64,000 nt of DNA from Streptococcus sobrinus DSM 20742 = ATCC 33478 (GTDB taxonomy: Bacteria; Bacillota; Bacilli; Lactobacillales; Streptococcaceae). The position numbers and the translations under genes are program-made. The notes beneath the pieces were generated by a model, which searched no databases, had not been told where the DNA came from, and saw only the letters and a program-made list of their open reading frames with translations. Below, piece after piece: positions 54,144-62,104 of this stretch; the first letter of the stretch is position 1; each line of letters opens with the position of its first letter. The stretch lies in assembly GCF_000686605.1 (NCBI RefSeq), contig NZ_JMLC01000001.1, positions 1-64,000 of the forward strand, written 5' to 3'.

Positions 54144-54884
54144 ATGTTTTACGCTTATTTACGTTGGTTAGTTTCTTTCCTAGTTTGGGTGGTCAATGGA
54201 AATGCCCACTACCATAATCGGGAAAATCTTTTGGACCCCAAGGAAAATTATATCTTGGTGGCTCCTCACCGAACCTGGTGGGATCCTATTTACCTGGCTT
54301 TTGCGACCAAGCCAAAACAGTTTATCTTTATGGCTAAAAAGGAGCTCTTTAACAATCGAATCTTCGGTTGGTGGATTCGCATGTGCGGTTCCTTCCCAAT
54401 CGATCGGGATAATCCGGGTCAGGAAGCCATCAAGTACCCTGTTAAGATGTTAAAGAAGAGCCAACGTTCCCTGATTATGTTTCCAAGTGGCAGTCGTCAT
54501 TCGTCGGATGTCAAGGGTGGTGTTGCTGTCATCGCCAAGATGGCCAAGGTTAAAATTCAGCCAGTCGTTTATGGTGGTCCTCGCTCTTTCTCAGGCCTGC
54601 TCAAGGGAGAACGCATTGATATGAACTTTGGTCCGGCCATTGATGTATCGGACATCAAGCATCTCAATGATGAGGGAATTGAAACAATTGCCAAGCGAGT
54701 CCACGACTCTTTTGACCAGTTGGACCAGCAAAATGAGACCTACAACAATCATAAGAAGCTCAATCCGCTGACCTATATTTATCGGATTCCCCTAGGGCTA
54801 ATTGCTTTAATCCTAGTCCTTTTGACAATGGCTTTCAGCTATGTGGCTAGCTTCGTCTGGACCCCAGAAAAGCACCTCAAATAA
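54144..54884 (+). CDS. plsC: 1-acyl-sn-glycerol-3-phosphate acyltransferase PlsC
   Basis: PlsC acylates lysophosphatidate to phosphatidate at the membrane. The 246-aa protein has an N-terminal membrane anchor (residues 1-18), the HX4D catalytic motif HRTWWDP (about 40), the FPIDRDNPGQEAIK region (about 92), FPSGSRHSS (about 112, glycerophosphate binding) and a C-terminal helix (about 213-235). GGAGGTTGAT precedes ATG 54144. It may be co-transcribed with the U32 gene; a terminator follows. Confidence 0.93.
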   Translation: MFYAYLRWLVSFLVWVVNGNAHYHNRENLLDPKENYILVAPHRTWWDPIYLAFATKPKQFIFMAKKELFNNRIFGWWIRMCGSFPIDRDNPGQEAIKYPVKMLKKSQRSLIMFPSGSRHSSDVKGGVAVIAKMAKVKIQPVVYGGPRSFSGLLKGERIDMNFGPAIDVSDIKHLNDEGIETIAKRVHDSFDQLDQQNETYNNHKKLNPLTYIYRIPLGLIALILVLLTMAFSYVASFVWTPEKHLK

Positions 54885-54947
54885 GAGTTATCTGGTCTTT
54901 CGAGTTGGATTCCTTGGTTCCACAAAAATTTAGAATAAATTGACGAT

Positions 54948-54979
54948 AAAGTTGAAGATTTTTTCAACTTTATTTTTTT
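54948..54979 (+). terminator. Terminator after plsC
   Basis: AAAGTTGAA and TTCAACTTT pair around GATTTT, followed by TATTTTTTTA. Its T-run runs directly into the candidate competence box. Confidence 0.85.
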
Positions 54980-54982
54980 ATT

Positions 54983-54990
54983 TGCGGATA
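54983..54990 (+). promoter_or_regulatory. Candidate SigX (ComX) cin-box before comEA
   Basis: TGCGGATA differs from the SigX box TNCGAATA at one defined position. It follows a T-rich tract and sits about 105 bases before comEA, the classic late competence operon. One mismatch makes this moderately weak, but its position is right. Confidence 0.45.
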
Positions 54991-55007
54991 AAAGGGTGAG
55001 GAATCTT

Positions 55008-55082
55008 ATGAAAGCAGAAGATAGTTATCTATTAGCAGTTATCGTTTTATTAGTGCTGATGGTCCTTTTGACTAAAATCTAG
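55008..55082 (+). CDS. Possible 24-residue hydrophobic peptide ahead of comEA
   Basis: An ATG at 55008 with GGTGAGG seven bases upstream opens a 24-codon ORF, MKAEDSYLLAVIVLLVLMVL then LTKI, ending 12 bases before comEA. It would be a single membrane helix with a short polar N-terminus. It lies inside the expected comEA transcript. No family is recognised. It might be a small membrane protein or a leader peptide affecting comEA translation. Confidence 0.45.
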   Translation: MKAEDSYLLAVIVLLVLMVLLTKI

Positions 55083-55094
55083 CAGGAGAAGCCT

Positions 55095-55754
55095 ATGATT
55101 GAAGACTGGATTGAAAAAATCAAAGAAAATAAGCTGGTGGTGGGACTAGTTTTAGCTATAGTGGTTCTTGCTGGAGCCTTGTTCTTGAATCTAGCTAATG
55201 GAAATGGGAGATCAGCGAAAAGTCAGGCCAATTTTCCTTCAATGGCTAGTACGAGCCAGACCAGTCAAGGCAGTACTTCGTCAGCCTCAAGCTCGGAAAA
55301 ATCAGGAGTCATCGTCGTTGATGTCAAGGGAGCCGTCAAAAAAGAGGGAGTTTATGAATTACCGGCAGGTAGTCGGGTGACGGATGCTATTGAGAAGGCT
55401 GGCGGTTTCACCGATAAGGCCAACAAAAAGTCGGTTAATTTGGCTCAAAAATTGGAAGACCAGGCAGTTGTTTACGTGGCTGCCCAAGGAGAGGATGTTG
55501 AGGAGGTAACAGGCCCTGGCTCATCGTCTGGGGGAATCAGTGATTCAAATCGTAGTAGCCATGCCAAGGTTAATCTCAATACTGCCAGTAAGGAAGAGCT
55601 GCAAACCATTTCAGGTATTGGTGAGAAGCGGGCTCAAGATATTATTGACTACCGGGAGGAGCATGGCGGGTTCAAGTCTGTTGAGGAGCTGAAAAATATT
55701 TCTGGTATCGGTGACAAGACCTACGAAAAAATCGCACCCGAGGTGACCGTATGA
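55095..55754 (+). CDS. comEA: Competence DNA receptor ComEA
   Basis: ComEA binds double-stranded DNA at the cell surface during transformation. The 219-aa protein has an N-terminal membrane anchor (about residues 14-33), a Ser/Thr/Gln-rich linker (38-72), an SLBB-type beta-grasp domain (about 73-135: VVDVKGAVKKEGVYELPAGS) and two helix-hairpin-helix motifs at the C-terminus (VNLNTASKEELQTISGIGEK, then FKSVEELKNISGIGDKTYEK). AGCAGGAGAAGCCT precedes ATG. Its stop overlaps the comEC start by four bases. Confidence 0.95.
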   Translation: MIEDWIEKIKENKLVVGLVLAIVVLAGALFLNLANGNGRSAKSQANFPSMASTSQTSQGSTSSASSSEKSGVIVVDVKGAVKKEGVYELPAGSRVTDAIEKAGGFTDKANKKSVNLAQKLEDQAVVYVAAQGEDVEEVTGPGSSSGGISDSNRSSHAKVNLNTASKEELQTISGIGEKRAQDIIDYREEHGGFKSVEELKNISGIGDKTYEKIAPEVTV

Positions 55755-57982
55755 GCAAATACTTTCCTATCAGGCCAATCTACTTGGCTTTTTTGCTGGT
55801 CTTGCTGGCTTATTTCATCTATTCAGGCTACTGCTTGGTCGGCGTCCTCTTGGCCTTCACTCTCTGTCAACTTTGGCGGCATTACAACTTAAAAAAAGTT
55901 GGCCAGGTTCTGCTGGTTCTCTTGTCCTTTGGATTAGCCTTTTGGACCTATCAATATCGGGTCAATCAGGCTTATAAGTCTGCTCCCAGTCAAGTACAGG
56001 AGCTGGAGATGATTCCAGATACTATCTCTACTAATGGTGACCAGCTCAGCTTTCGTGCTAAGAGTCAGGGGCGGACTTATCAGGTTTTCTATCGCTTGAA
56101 ATCACCTGAGGAAAAGCGATTCTATCAAAATGTAAAGGATAAACTTGACCTGCAGGTTTCAGCCAAGCTAACTCAACCCCAGGCTCTGCGGAATTTTCAT
56201 GGCTTTAACTATCGAGCCTATCTCAAGCATGAGGGTATTTATCGACTGGTGACTGTCGATAAAATTCAAGGCTGGATACCGGCCAAGCGACTGACCTTCT
56301 TTGACCGTCTGCATGTCCTGAGACGGCGGGCTCTAGTAACTTGTCAACAGAAGTTTCCCAGTCCCATGAACCACTACATGACGGGGCTTCTCTTTGGTTA
56401 TCTGGATAAGGATTTTGACCAGATGGGCGATATTTATACCAGTCTGGGGATTATCCACCTTTTTGCCTTGTCTGGTATGCAGGTTGATTTCTTTATCGGC
56501 CTTTATCGAAAATTCCTCTTACGACTTGGCCTGAGAAGGGATTGGGTGGATATTTTACAAGTGCCTTTTTCAGTTTTCTATGCTGGGATGACCGGTTATG
56601 CTCCCTCGGTTCTAAGAAGCCTGCTTCAGTCTTTCTGGGGCAATCTGGAACTAAAGCGATTGGATAATCTGGCCTTTAGCATCTTTTGTATGTTTTTGCT
56701 GAGACCCAACTTCCTGCTGACCACTGGAGGCCTGCTTAGTTTTGCCTATGCCTTTATTTTGGCGGTGCTTGATTTCCAAAACTTGAGCAGGGTTAAGGCA
56801 GGCCTAGCCCAGGGTGCCAGTTTGTCTTTGGGTGCCTTCCCTCTGCTGGCCTATTTATTTGGCGTTTTTCAGCCTCTATCGCTTGTCTTGACCCTGGCCT
56901 TTTCCCTAGTTTTCGATTATCTGATGCTCCCCTTTTTGACTTTGGCCTTCATAGTCAGCCCGCTAATTAGACTGACCTGGGTCAATCCTCTCTTCAGCCT
57001 GCTGGAGCAAATTGTCATCTGGACTCATGATATTGTTGGCCGGCCTCCCGTTACTGGTAGTCCAAGTTTGGCTATTCTTACTCTCATGCTAATCTTATTA
57101 GCCTTTCTCCATGATTATTGGCAGGTCAAAAAGATTCGTCCTTGGCTAATTCTGCTCTTCGTTTTACTAGCCTGTTTGGTCAAACATCCTTTGACCAATG
57201 AGGTGACCATGATTGATGTCGGTCAAGGAGATAGTATTTTCCTGCGCGATAGCTGGGGCAAGACTATTCTAATTGATACTGGTGGACGGGTAACTTTTGG
57301 GCAGAAGGAGGCCTGGCAAAAGAGCAATTCAGATAGCAATGCGGACAAGACCGTCATTCCCTACCTTAAAAGTCGGGGTGTGGGGAAAATTGACCAGCTG
57401 GTTCTGACCCATACCGATACAGACCATATTGGCGATTTGGAAGCTGTTGCCAAGAATTTTCAAATTGGCCAGGTACTGGTCAGCAAGGGTAGTCTGACAA
57501 GACCAGCTTTTGTCAAGCGTCTCAAGGCTCTGAAGCTGAAGGTGAGGACAGTTCAAGTAGGCGATGGTTTAACAATTATGGGTAGTAGGCTTCATGTCCT
57601 CTATCCCAAGAGTCTGGGCAAAGGTGACAATAATGATTCCTTAGTTCTCTATGGGAATCTGCTCAATAAGACTTTTCTCTTTACTGGCGATCAAGAAAAA
57701 GAAGGAGAGGAAGATCTGATGAAAATCTATCCCAATCTCCATGTCCAGATTCTCAAAGCCGGTCACCATGGTTCCAAAGGTTCGTCTACCCCAGATTTTC
57801 TCAAGCAAATCAGCCCAGAAGTCGCCCTTATTTCGGCGGGTCAAAATAATCGCTATGGTCACCCCAACAAGGAGACATTGGAGCGATTTAAGAAACAGAA
57901 AATGAGAGTTTACCGGACTGATCAACAAGGGGCAATTTCTTATCGTGGCTTCTGGGATTGGCACCTAGAAACGGTTCGGTAA
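55751..57982 (+). CDS. comEC: Competence DNA channel ComEC
   Basis: ComEC forms the membrane channel for single-stranded DNA and has a nuclease-like domain. The 743-aa protein has N-terminal helices (about 5-65), an OB-like external region (about 80-180), the competence core LFALSGMQVDFFIGLYRKF (about 238) with many helices to about 480, and a C-terminal metallo-beta-lactamase domain: DVGQGDSIFLR (about 493), THTDTDHIGDL (about 556, HxDxDH), and KAGHHGSKGSS (about 671). It is translationally coupled to comEA. No damage is visible. Confidence 0.95.
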   Translation: MSKYFPIRPIYLAFLLVLLAYFIYSGYCLVGVLLAFTLCQLWRHYNLKKVGQVLLVLLSFGLAFWTYQYRVNQAYKSAPSQVQELEMIPDTISTNGDQLSFRAKSQGRTYQVFYRLKSPEEKRFYQNVKDKLDLQVSAKLTQPQALRNFHGFNYRAYLKHEGIYRLVTVDKIQGWIPAKRLTFFDRLHVLRRRALVTCQQKFPSPMNHYMTGLLFGYLDKDFDQMGDIYTSLGIIHLFALSGMQVDFFIGLYRKFLLRLGLRRDWVDILQVPFSVFYAGMTGYAPSVLRSLLQSFWGNLELKRLDNLAFSIFCMFLLRPNFLLTTGGLLSFAYAFILAVLDFQNLSRVKAGLAQGASLSLGAFPLLAYLFGVFQPLSLVLTLAFSLVFDYLMLPFLTLAFIVSPLIRLTWVNPLFSLLEQIVIWTHDIVGRPPVTGSPSLAILTLMLILLAFLHDYWQVKKIRPWLILLFVLLACLVKHPLTNEVTMIDVGQGDSIFLRDSWGKTILIDTGGRVTFGQKEAWQKSNSDSNADKTVIPYLKSRGVGKIDQLVLTHTDTDHIGDLEAVAKNFQIGQVLVSKGSLTRPAFVKRLKALKLKVRTVQVGDGLTIMGSRLHVLYPKSLGKGDNNDSLVLYGNLLNKTFLFTGDQEKEGEEDLMKIYPNLHVQILKAGHHGSKGSSTPDFLKQISPEVALISAGQNNRYGHPNKETLERFKKQKMRVYRTDQQGAISYRGFWDWHLETVR

Positions 57983-58124
57983 GGTGGAAAATTTAGTTAG
58001 AATGGACTCATTTTCCTGCCCCAACCTAGGCTTTATCCTGCTTGCTGTGGTTCCCTATTAAGTTTGTATTTCAGCTTGAATTATGCTATTCTAGTAGACA
58101 CCAAATTTATTTAGGAGATTGCTC

Positions 58125-59126
58125 ATGTTTACAGCTTATGCAAATTTTTGGAAACACTATATTGACTTTAAAGGACGAACCAAGCGCTCAGAATTTTGGT
58201 GGCCTTTCCTTTTTAACAATCTGATTCGCCTTGGATTTTATCTGGTAGTTTTTATCAATTTAATTATTCCTTTTAACCAAGAAATCAAACTAATGCAGGA
58301 TAGTGCTCTTTCGACCGAAGGCCTGTCTATCTGGTCAGAGATTTCACCTGTCATGGTGACCGTTATTATTCTCTGGGGAATTTTTGAATTGGCTATCTTG
58401 GTACCAAGTTTAGCAATCGGTGTTCGTCGTTTTCGTGATGCGGCCTTCCATTGGTCCTTTATCTTTATGTATGGGGCTGCCCTTGTATTGACAGCGATTC
58501 CTATGCCGGTTTTCCTCAATATTATCGTTTTAGTTCTATCAGCTGGTTTGACAATTGCCAGCATCGTTCTTTGGGCCTTTCCAAGTCGGGAAAAGAAGCC
58601 TAAACCAGTCAAGGCACCGGCTCAATTTGTAACTCCACAAGGACAAGTAGTCTTCCAAGGCCAAGCTAATCCCTTTACACAACAGGGACAACCTGTTAAT
58701 CCGCAAGTGCCACAGGCACCATTTGCTCAAGAAGCTCAAACACCTAACCAAGCTCGACCTGTGTCCTCACAAGGTCAAGTCCCTAATTATGCTGGGCCAG
58801 TTGCCCCACAAGCCCCACAGGGTCAAGTTCCTAATCCAGCCCAACCCGTGACTCCCCAAGCAGGCATGGGTCAAGTTCCAAATCAAGCCCAGCCGGTAGC
58901 GCCACAAGCAGGAGTTGGGCAGTTTCCAAATCAAGCTCAGCCGGTAGCGCCACAGACAGGGGTGGGCCAAGCGCCATATCCTAATTTGGACCAAAGTCAA
59001 GGTGCTAATGGAACTATGCCTCAGCAAGGGGGTAATCCCATGAATCAGGCTCAACCGCAAGCGTCTCAACAGGCACCAGGTCAACCTGTTCAAAATCCTA
59101 ATAACTACAATAATCCTCAACAATAA
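58125..59126 (+). CDS. DUF805 membrane protein with proline/glutamine-rich repeat tail
   Basis: A 333-aa protein. Residues 1-160 form a DUF805 domain: MFTAYANFWKHYIDFKGRTK start, helices at about 28-48, 76-100, 115-150, and GVRRFRDAAFHWS (conserved RRLRD-type motif). Residues 165-333 are low complexity, dominated by Pro, Gln, Ala, Asn and Gly, including four tandem 16-residue units of type GQVPNQAQPVAPQAGV (nt about 58772-58965). DUF805 function is unknown. The tail resembles flexible cell-wall or protein-binding spacers. AGGAGATTGCTC precedes ATG 58125. Confidence 0.85.
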   Translation: MFTAYANFWKHYIDFKGRTKRSEFWWPFLFNNLIRLGFYLVVFINLIIPFNQEIKLMQDSALSTEGLSIWSEISPVMVTVIILWGIFELAILVPSLAIGVRRFRDAAFHWSFIFMYGAALVLTAIPMPVFLNIIVLVLSAGLTIASIVLWAFPSREKKPKPVKAPAQFVTPQGQVVFQGQANPFTQQGQPVNPQVPQAPFAQEAQTPNQARPVSSQGQVPNYAGPVAPQAPQGQVPNPAQPVTPQAGMGQVPNQAQPVAPQAGVGQFPNQAQPVAPQTGVGQAPYPNLDQSQGANGTMPQQGGNPMNQAQPQASQQAPGQPVQNPNNYNNPQQ

Positions 59127-59136
59127 AGGGGCCAAA

Positions 59137-59748
59137 ATGTTTAAAGCTTACCTCAATTACTGGAAGCAATACGTAGATTTTGGTGGCAGAAGTACCCGTC
59201 CAGATTACTGGTGGGTATTTCTTATTAACACCATCTTTACAATCATTTTTCAAGTTGCTCTTGTTGTTGTCCTTATCCGATTTGCGATAGCACTTGGCAA
59301 TGATAACCACCGGATGGCTTCTGCTTGGCTAAAGTTTGGAGGAATTTACTATTCTAGTATTCGTGAAAGCTCCCCATTCCACGCCCAGCTATTGGCTGTT
59401 TCTGACTTTGTTTTCCATTATTCAAAAGGTGTCCTAACACTCTTTTGGTTGGGAATGATATGGAAATTAGCAAACCTTCTACCGCGTTATGCTCTTTTGG
59501 TTCGTCGCTTACGTGATTCTGGCCTGCATTGGTCTTGGTTCTTTGCTCGCTTAGTTCCAGGCCTGCTAGTATTATTGGCCAGTATCTTAACTTTCGAGCC
59601 CGTCTTTATCAGTCACTCCATGCGGATATTGGATTCCAGCTTGATTTTCTTTTGCATCAGTTACGTCCTTTTACTGTTTGCTAAGCTATTTGTCTTTATC
59701 ATTTCCCTAAGGGCGAGTAAGAATCCTAGTCAACCGTTTTTTAATTGA
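59137..59748 (+). CDS. DUF805 family membrane protein
   Basis: A 203-aa protein of the same family as its upstream neighbour, beginning MFKAYLNYWKQYVDFGGRST, with WWVFLINTIF, a polar insert (FGGIYYSSIRESSPFHAQLL) and LVRRLRDSGLHWSWFFARLV, the signature motif near residue 127. Five membrane helices are likely. It lacks the repeat tail. The gene starts 11 bases after the upstream stop, with AAAGGGGCCAAA as ribosome site, so the two arose by duplication and are co-expressed. Confidence 0.87.
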   Translation: MFKAYLNYWKQYVDFGGRSTRPDYWWVFLINTIFTIIFQVALVVVLIRFAIALGNDNHRMASAWLKFGGIYYSSIRESSPFHAQLLAVSDFVFHYSKGVLTLFWLGMIWKLANLLPRYALLVRRLRDSGLHWSWFFARLVPGLLVLLASILTFEPVFISHSMRILDSSLIFFCISYVLLLFAKLFVFIISLRASKNPSQPFFN

Positions 59749-59825
59749 CAAATCTGCTAATAATCGTCCCATATTCAAGGAATTTGAATAAGACTTTTAT
59801 CAATTAGAAGAATAAAGGAGTCCTT

Positions 59826-60221
59826 TTGTCAACATTTTCAGATAGTTTTATTGCTGCCAATATGAGAAAATTCCCTCCAGAAACTCTACCAAGCATTCGT
59901 CAACGGCTTGAAGGGTTGGACGATAGGCAGATTAATGACATTGTTGGAATGCCCCTCAAAGATCCAACGATAGCCCTGCTCTTTTCTATTTTTCTTGGGG
60001 CCTATGGCGTTGATCGCTTTTATCTAGGCCAAGCCGGTCTGGGGGTAGGCAAACTTTTAGTAACCATTTTTACCCTTGGTCTTGGCGGTTTTATTTGGCA
60101 TATTGTTGATGGGTTTCTAATCATGGGAGCGACACGAGAGGAAAACTTGAAAACCTTAAACCATGTTTTCCACGCGCTAACTAACCAAGCGGGAGTGGTC
60201 TTTGATTCAGCCTGGTATTAG
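59826..60221 (+). CDS. TM2 domain protein
   Basis: A 131-aa protein with a polar N-terminal part (residues 1-48) and a TM2 domain: PTIALLFSIFLGAYGVDRFY then LGQAGLGVGKLLVTIFTLGLGG and FIWHIVDGFLI, two membrane helices with the DRFYLG turn motif. The function is unknown; TM2 proteins are widespread in Firmicutes. The start is TTG 59826, five bases after AAGGAG. It follows the two DUF805 genes, perhaps in one transcription unit. Confidence 0.87.
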   Translation: MSTFSDSFIAANMRKFPPETLPSIRQRLEGLDDRQINDIVGMPLKDPTIALLFSIFLGAYGVDRFYLGQAGLGVGKLLVTIFTLGLGGFIWHIVDGFLIMGATREENLKTLNHVFHALTNQAGVVFDSAWY

Positions 60222-60355
60222 TTGGCAAACACTGAATTAGACTAGTCGGTCAACTAACTGATTCAGCGAATCTAGGTTCGGCTGGGGTGGATGCGGCTAG
60301 TGGATCTGAAGCAAACTAAAATAGGGCTTTTTAATAATTAAGAGCATAATGTACC

Positions 60356-60388
60356 AGCAGTTTGGAGTATTCTCCTGACTGCTTTTTT
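60356..60388 (+). terminator. Terminator after the DUF805/TM2 unit
   Basis: AGCAGTTTGGAG and CTCCTGACTGCT pair around TATT with one mismatch, followed by seven T residues. Confidence 0.8.
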
Positions 60389-60433
60389 TCTTGCCTCCAA
60401 AGCAAGGAAGGCCTAATGGGGCATCTCGTTAGA

Positions 60434-60570
60434 TTTATACTCTTCAAAAATCAAAAGATAGGTCGGTAAAGCAAAGCTAAGATTTAGAAAATCTTAATTT
60501 GCAGTGGTTGTCGTTATTACGGTCTACCTGTGACTGTTCACTAGCTTTAAAAGGAAAGCATCGTCGGCTT
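60434..60570 (-). repeat. Intergenic repeat, copy 2 (inverted relative to 13.5 kb)
   Basis: Read on the minus strand it runs GACGATGCTTTCCTTTTAAA, then TGCAAATTAAGATTTTCTAAATCTTA, then CTTTTGATTTTTGAAGAGTATAAA (each named in parts), matching 13571-13710 with scattered changes. The terminal motif also occurs at 43711-43734. This indicates a dispersed element family. Confidence 0.55.
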
Positions 60571-60754
60571 TCCTTTTATTAGAGTGCCTACGGAAGTTGT
60601 TAATTATTTTCCTAGCTAACTCCAACCAGACAGTAAAATCGACTATCTGGTTTTCGTGTCCCTTCGTTAATCCACTCAGCTGTACGTAAAAATTGTCTGC
60701 AGTTTTTTGTGACGCCTCACAAAGTTGATTAATTTTAGCTACTTTATGAGTCAA
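60524..60754 (-). pseudogene. Possible relic gene fragment, 76 codons
   Basis: The minus strand reads MTHKVAKINQLCEASQKTAD and later IVDFTVWLELARKIINNFRR and KRKADDAFLLKLVNSHR. I see no good ribosome site and recognise no family. Its C-terminal ADDAFLLKLV reappears as TDDAFLLKLV in the damaged copy near 13.57 kb, where nearly the same nucleotides are used. It may be the end of a transposon gene or a degraded small gene. Confidence 0.3.
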
Positions 60755-60862
60755 GTGAGGAAACTAAGCAATTGCTATGCGGACTGTTAGATGACCGCCT
60801 CCTTAGAGGCTGATGTCTTTTTGATTTTCATTGACGATTAAGACTGAGCCCTTAGCCTTTTA

Positions 60863-60871
60863 TGATATAAT
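60863..60871 (+). promoter_or_regulatory. Extended -10 promoter of holA, at leaderless distance
   Basis: TGATATAAT at 60863-60871 leaves six bases before ATG 60878, so the predicted transcription start is the start codon itself. The six bases AAAGCC contain no Shine-Dalgarno. Confidence 0.65.
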
Positions 60872-60877
60872 AAAGCC

Positions 60878-61924
60878 ATGATTGCAATTGAAGAAGTTGA
60901 TGCTTTAAGCAAGGAAAAGCTCCCCTTGATTACCTTGGTGACGGGGGCCGATTCAGGCCAGTACAGCCAACTCAAGCAGCTCTTTTTAGAGCGGGTTGGC
61001 TTTGATTCCAGCGATTTGACCTATTCTTATTTTGATTTCTCTGAAAATGATTTTGCTGAGGCCCAGATGGATTTGGAGAGCCTGCCCTTTTTCTCAGACG
61101 AGAAGGTAGTGATTTTTGATAATCTTTTGGACCTGACAACGGCCAAGAAGTCTTATTTAGACGATAAGGAGGCCAAGAGCTTAGAAGCCTATCTGACCAA
61201 TCCGGTGGAGACGACTCGGTTGGTTATCTTTGCTCCTGGCAAATTAGATGGCAAACGCCGACTGGTTAAGTTAGTCAAAAGAGAAGCGAAGATCTTTGAA
61301 GCCAGTCAACTCAAGGAAGCTGAGTTGCGGACCCATTTTCAAAAGTTGGCTCACCAGGAGGGCCTTGTCTTTAGCAAAGGGGTCTTTGACCAGCTCCTGA
61401 TTAAGTCTAATTTTGATTTTAGTGAAATTCAGAAAAATCTAGCCTTTCTCAAGGCCTATAAGGCTGATGGCCAGATTCAACAGACTGATATTGACCAGGC
61501 TATCCCCAAAACCCTCCAGGATAATATCTTTGATTTGACCCAGTACATTTTGCAGGGGAAAATTGACCAAGCGTGTGATTTAGTTCGAGATTTACGCTTG
61601 CAGGGTGAGGACGAGATTAAATTGATTGCCATTATGCTAGGAAAGTTTCGTCTCTTTACTCAGGTGAAAATTTTGGCTCAGGCTGGTAAGAATGAGTCGG
61701 CTATGGTGACCCAGCTCTCAGAGCTTCTAGGCCGAAAAATTAATCCTTATCAGGTCAAATTTGCTCTCAGAGATAGTCGGCCTCTCACATTATCCTTTTT
61801 AAAGGAAGCCATGGCAACTCTAATTAGCACTGATTATCAGATTAAGCAGGGGAAATTGGACAAGGCCTATCTCTTTGATTTGGCCCTTTTGAAGATTGCC
61901 AGTGCCAAGCAGAGGGGAGTTTAA
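60878..61924 (+). CDS. holA: DNA polymerase III subunit delta
   Basis: HolA is the clamp-loader subunit that opens the beta clamp. The 348-aa protein has the delta layout: an AAA+-like N-terminal region without a functional P-loop (LITLVTGADSGQYSQLKQLF, about residue 17), the conserved FFSDEKVVIFDNLLDL segment (about 71), APGKLDGKRRLVKLVK (about 120), and the C-terminal collar domain (about 215-345) with LIAIMLGKFRLFTQVKIL. It lies downstream of comEC and upstream of sodA, as in other streptococci. Its start lacks a ribosome site. Confidence 0.94.
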   Translation: MIAIEEVDALSKEKLPLITLVTGADSGQYSQLKQLFLERVGFDSSDLTYSYFDFSENDFAEAQMDLESLPFFSDEKVVIFDNLLDLTTAKKSYLDDKEAKSLEAYLTNPVETTRLVIFAPGKLDGKRRLVKLVKREAKIFEASQLKEAELRTHFQKLAHQEGLVFSKGVFDQLLIKSNFDFSEIQKNLAFLKAYKADGQIQQTDIDQAIPKTLQDNIFDLTQYILQGKIDQACDLVRDLRLQGEDEIKLIAIMLGKFRLFTQVKILAQAGKNESAMVTQLSELLGRKINPYQVKFALRDSRPLTLSFLKEAMATLISTDYQIKQGKLDKAYLFDLALLKIASAKQRGV

Positions 61925-62104
61925 GTCTTTGATTCAGAAGCAAGATTTCATATTGAAGTAGTGATAGGGGTAAATTGTCAGGTTAATACAAGGAATTCAG
62001 AGCTTCTGCTAAAGTTGAAAATGCAAATGAAGGTTAGTTTATTGCAAAGGTCGGTTTTACATAAATAATTGTTAAAAACGGCAGATTGGCACAAGGGAGA
62101 AAAT

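Larger units (their letters stand above)
60222..60865 (+). other. Long gene-poor stretch between TM2 gene and holA
   Basis: About 640 bases hold a terminator (60356-60388), an inverted copy of the 13.5-kb repeat (60434-60570), a possible gene relic on the minus strand (60524-60754) and, at 60649-60657, CTATCTGG pairing with CCAGACAG (about 60625). I see no intact gene or RNA. Confidence 0.5.
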
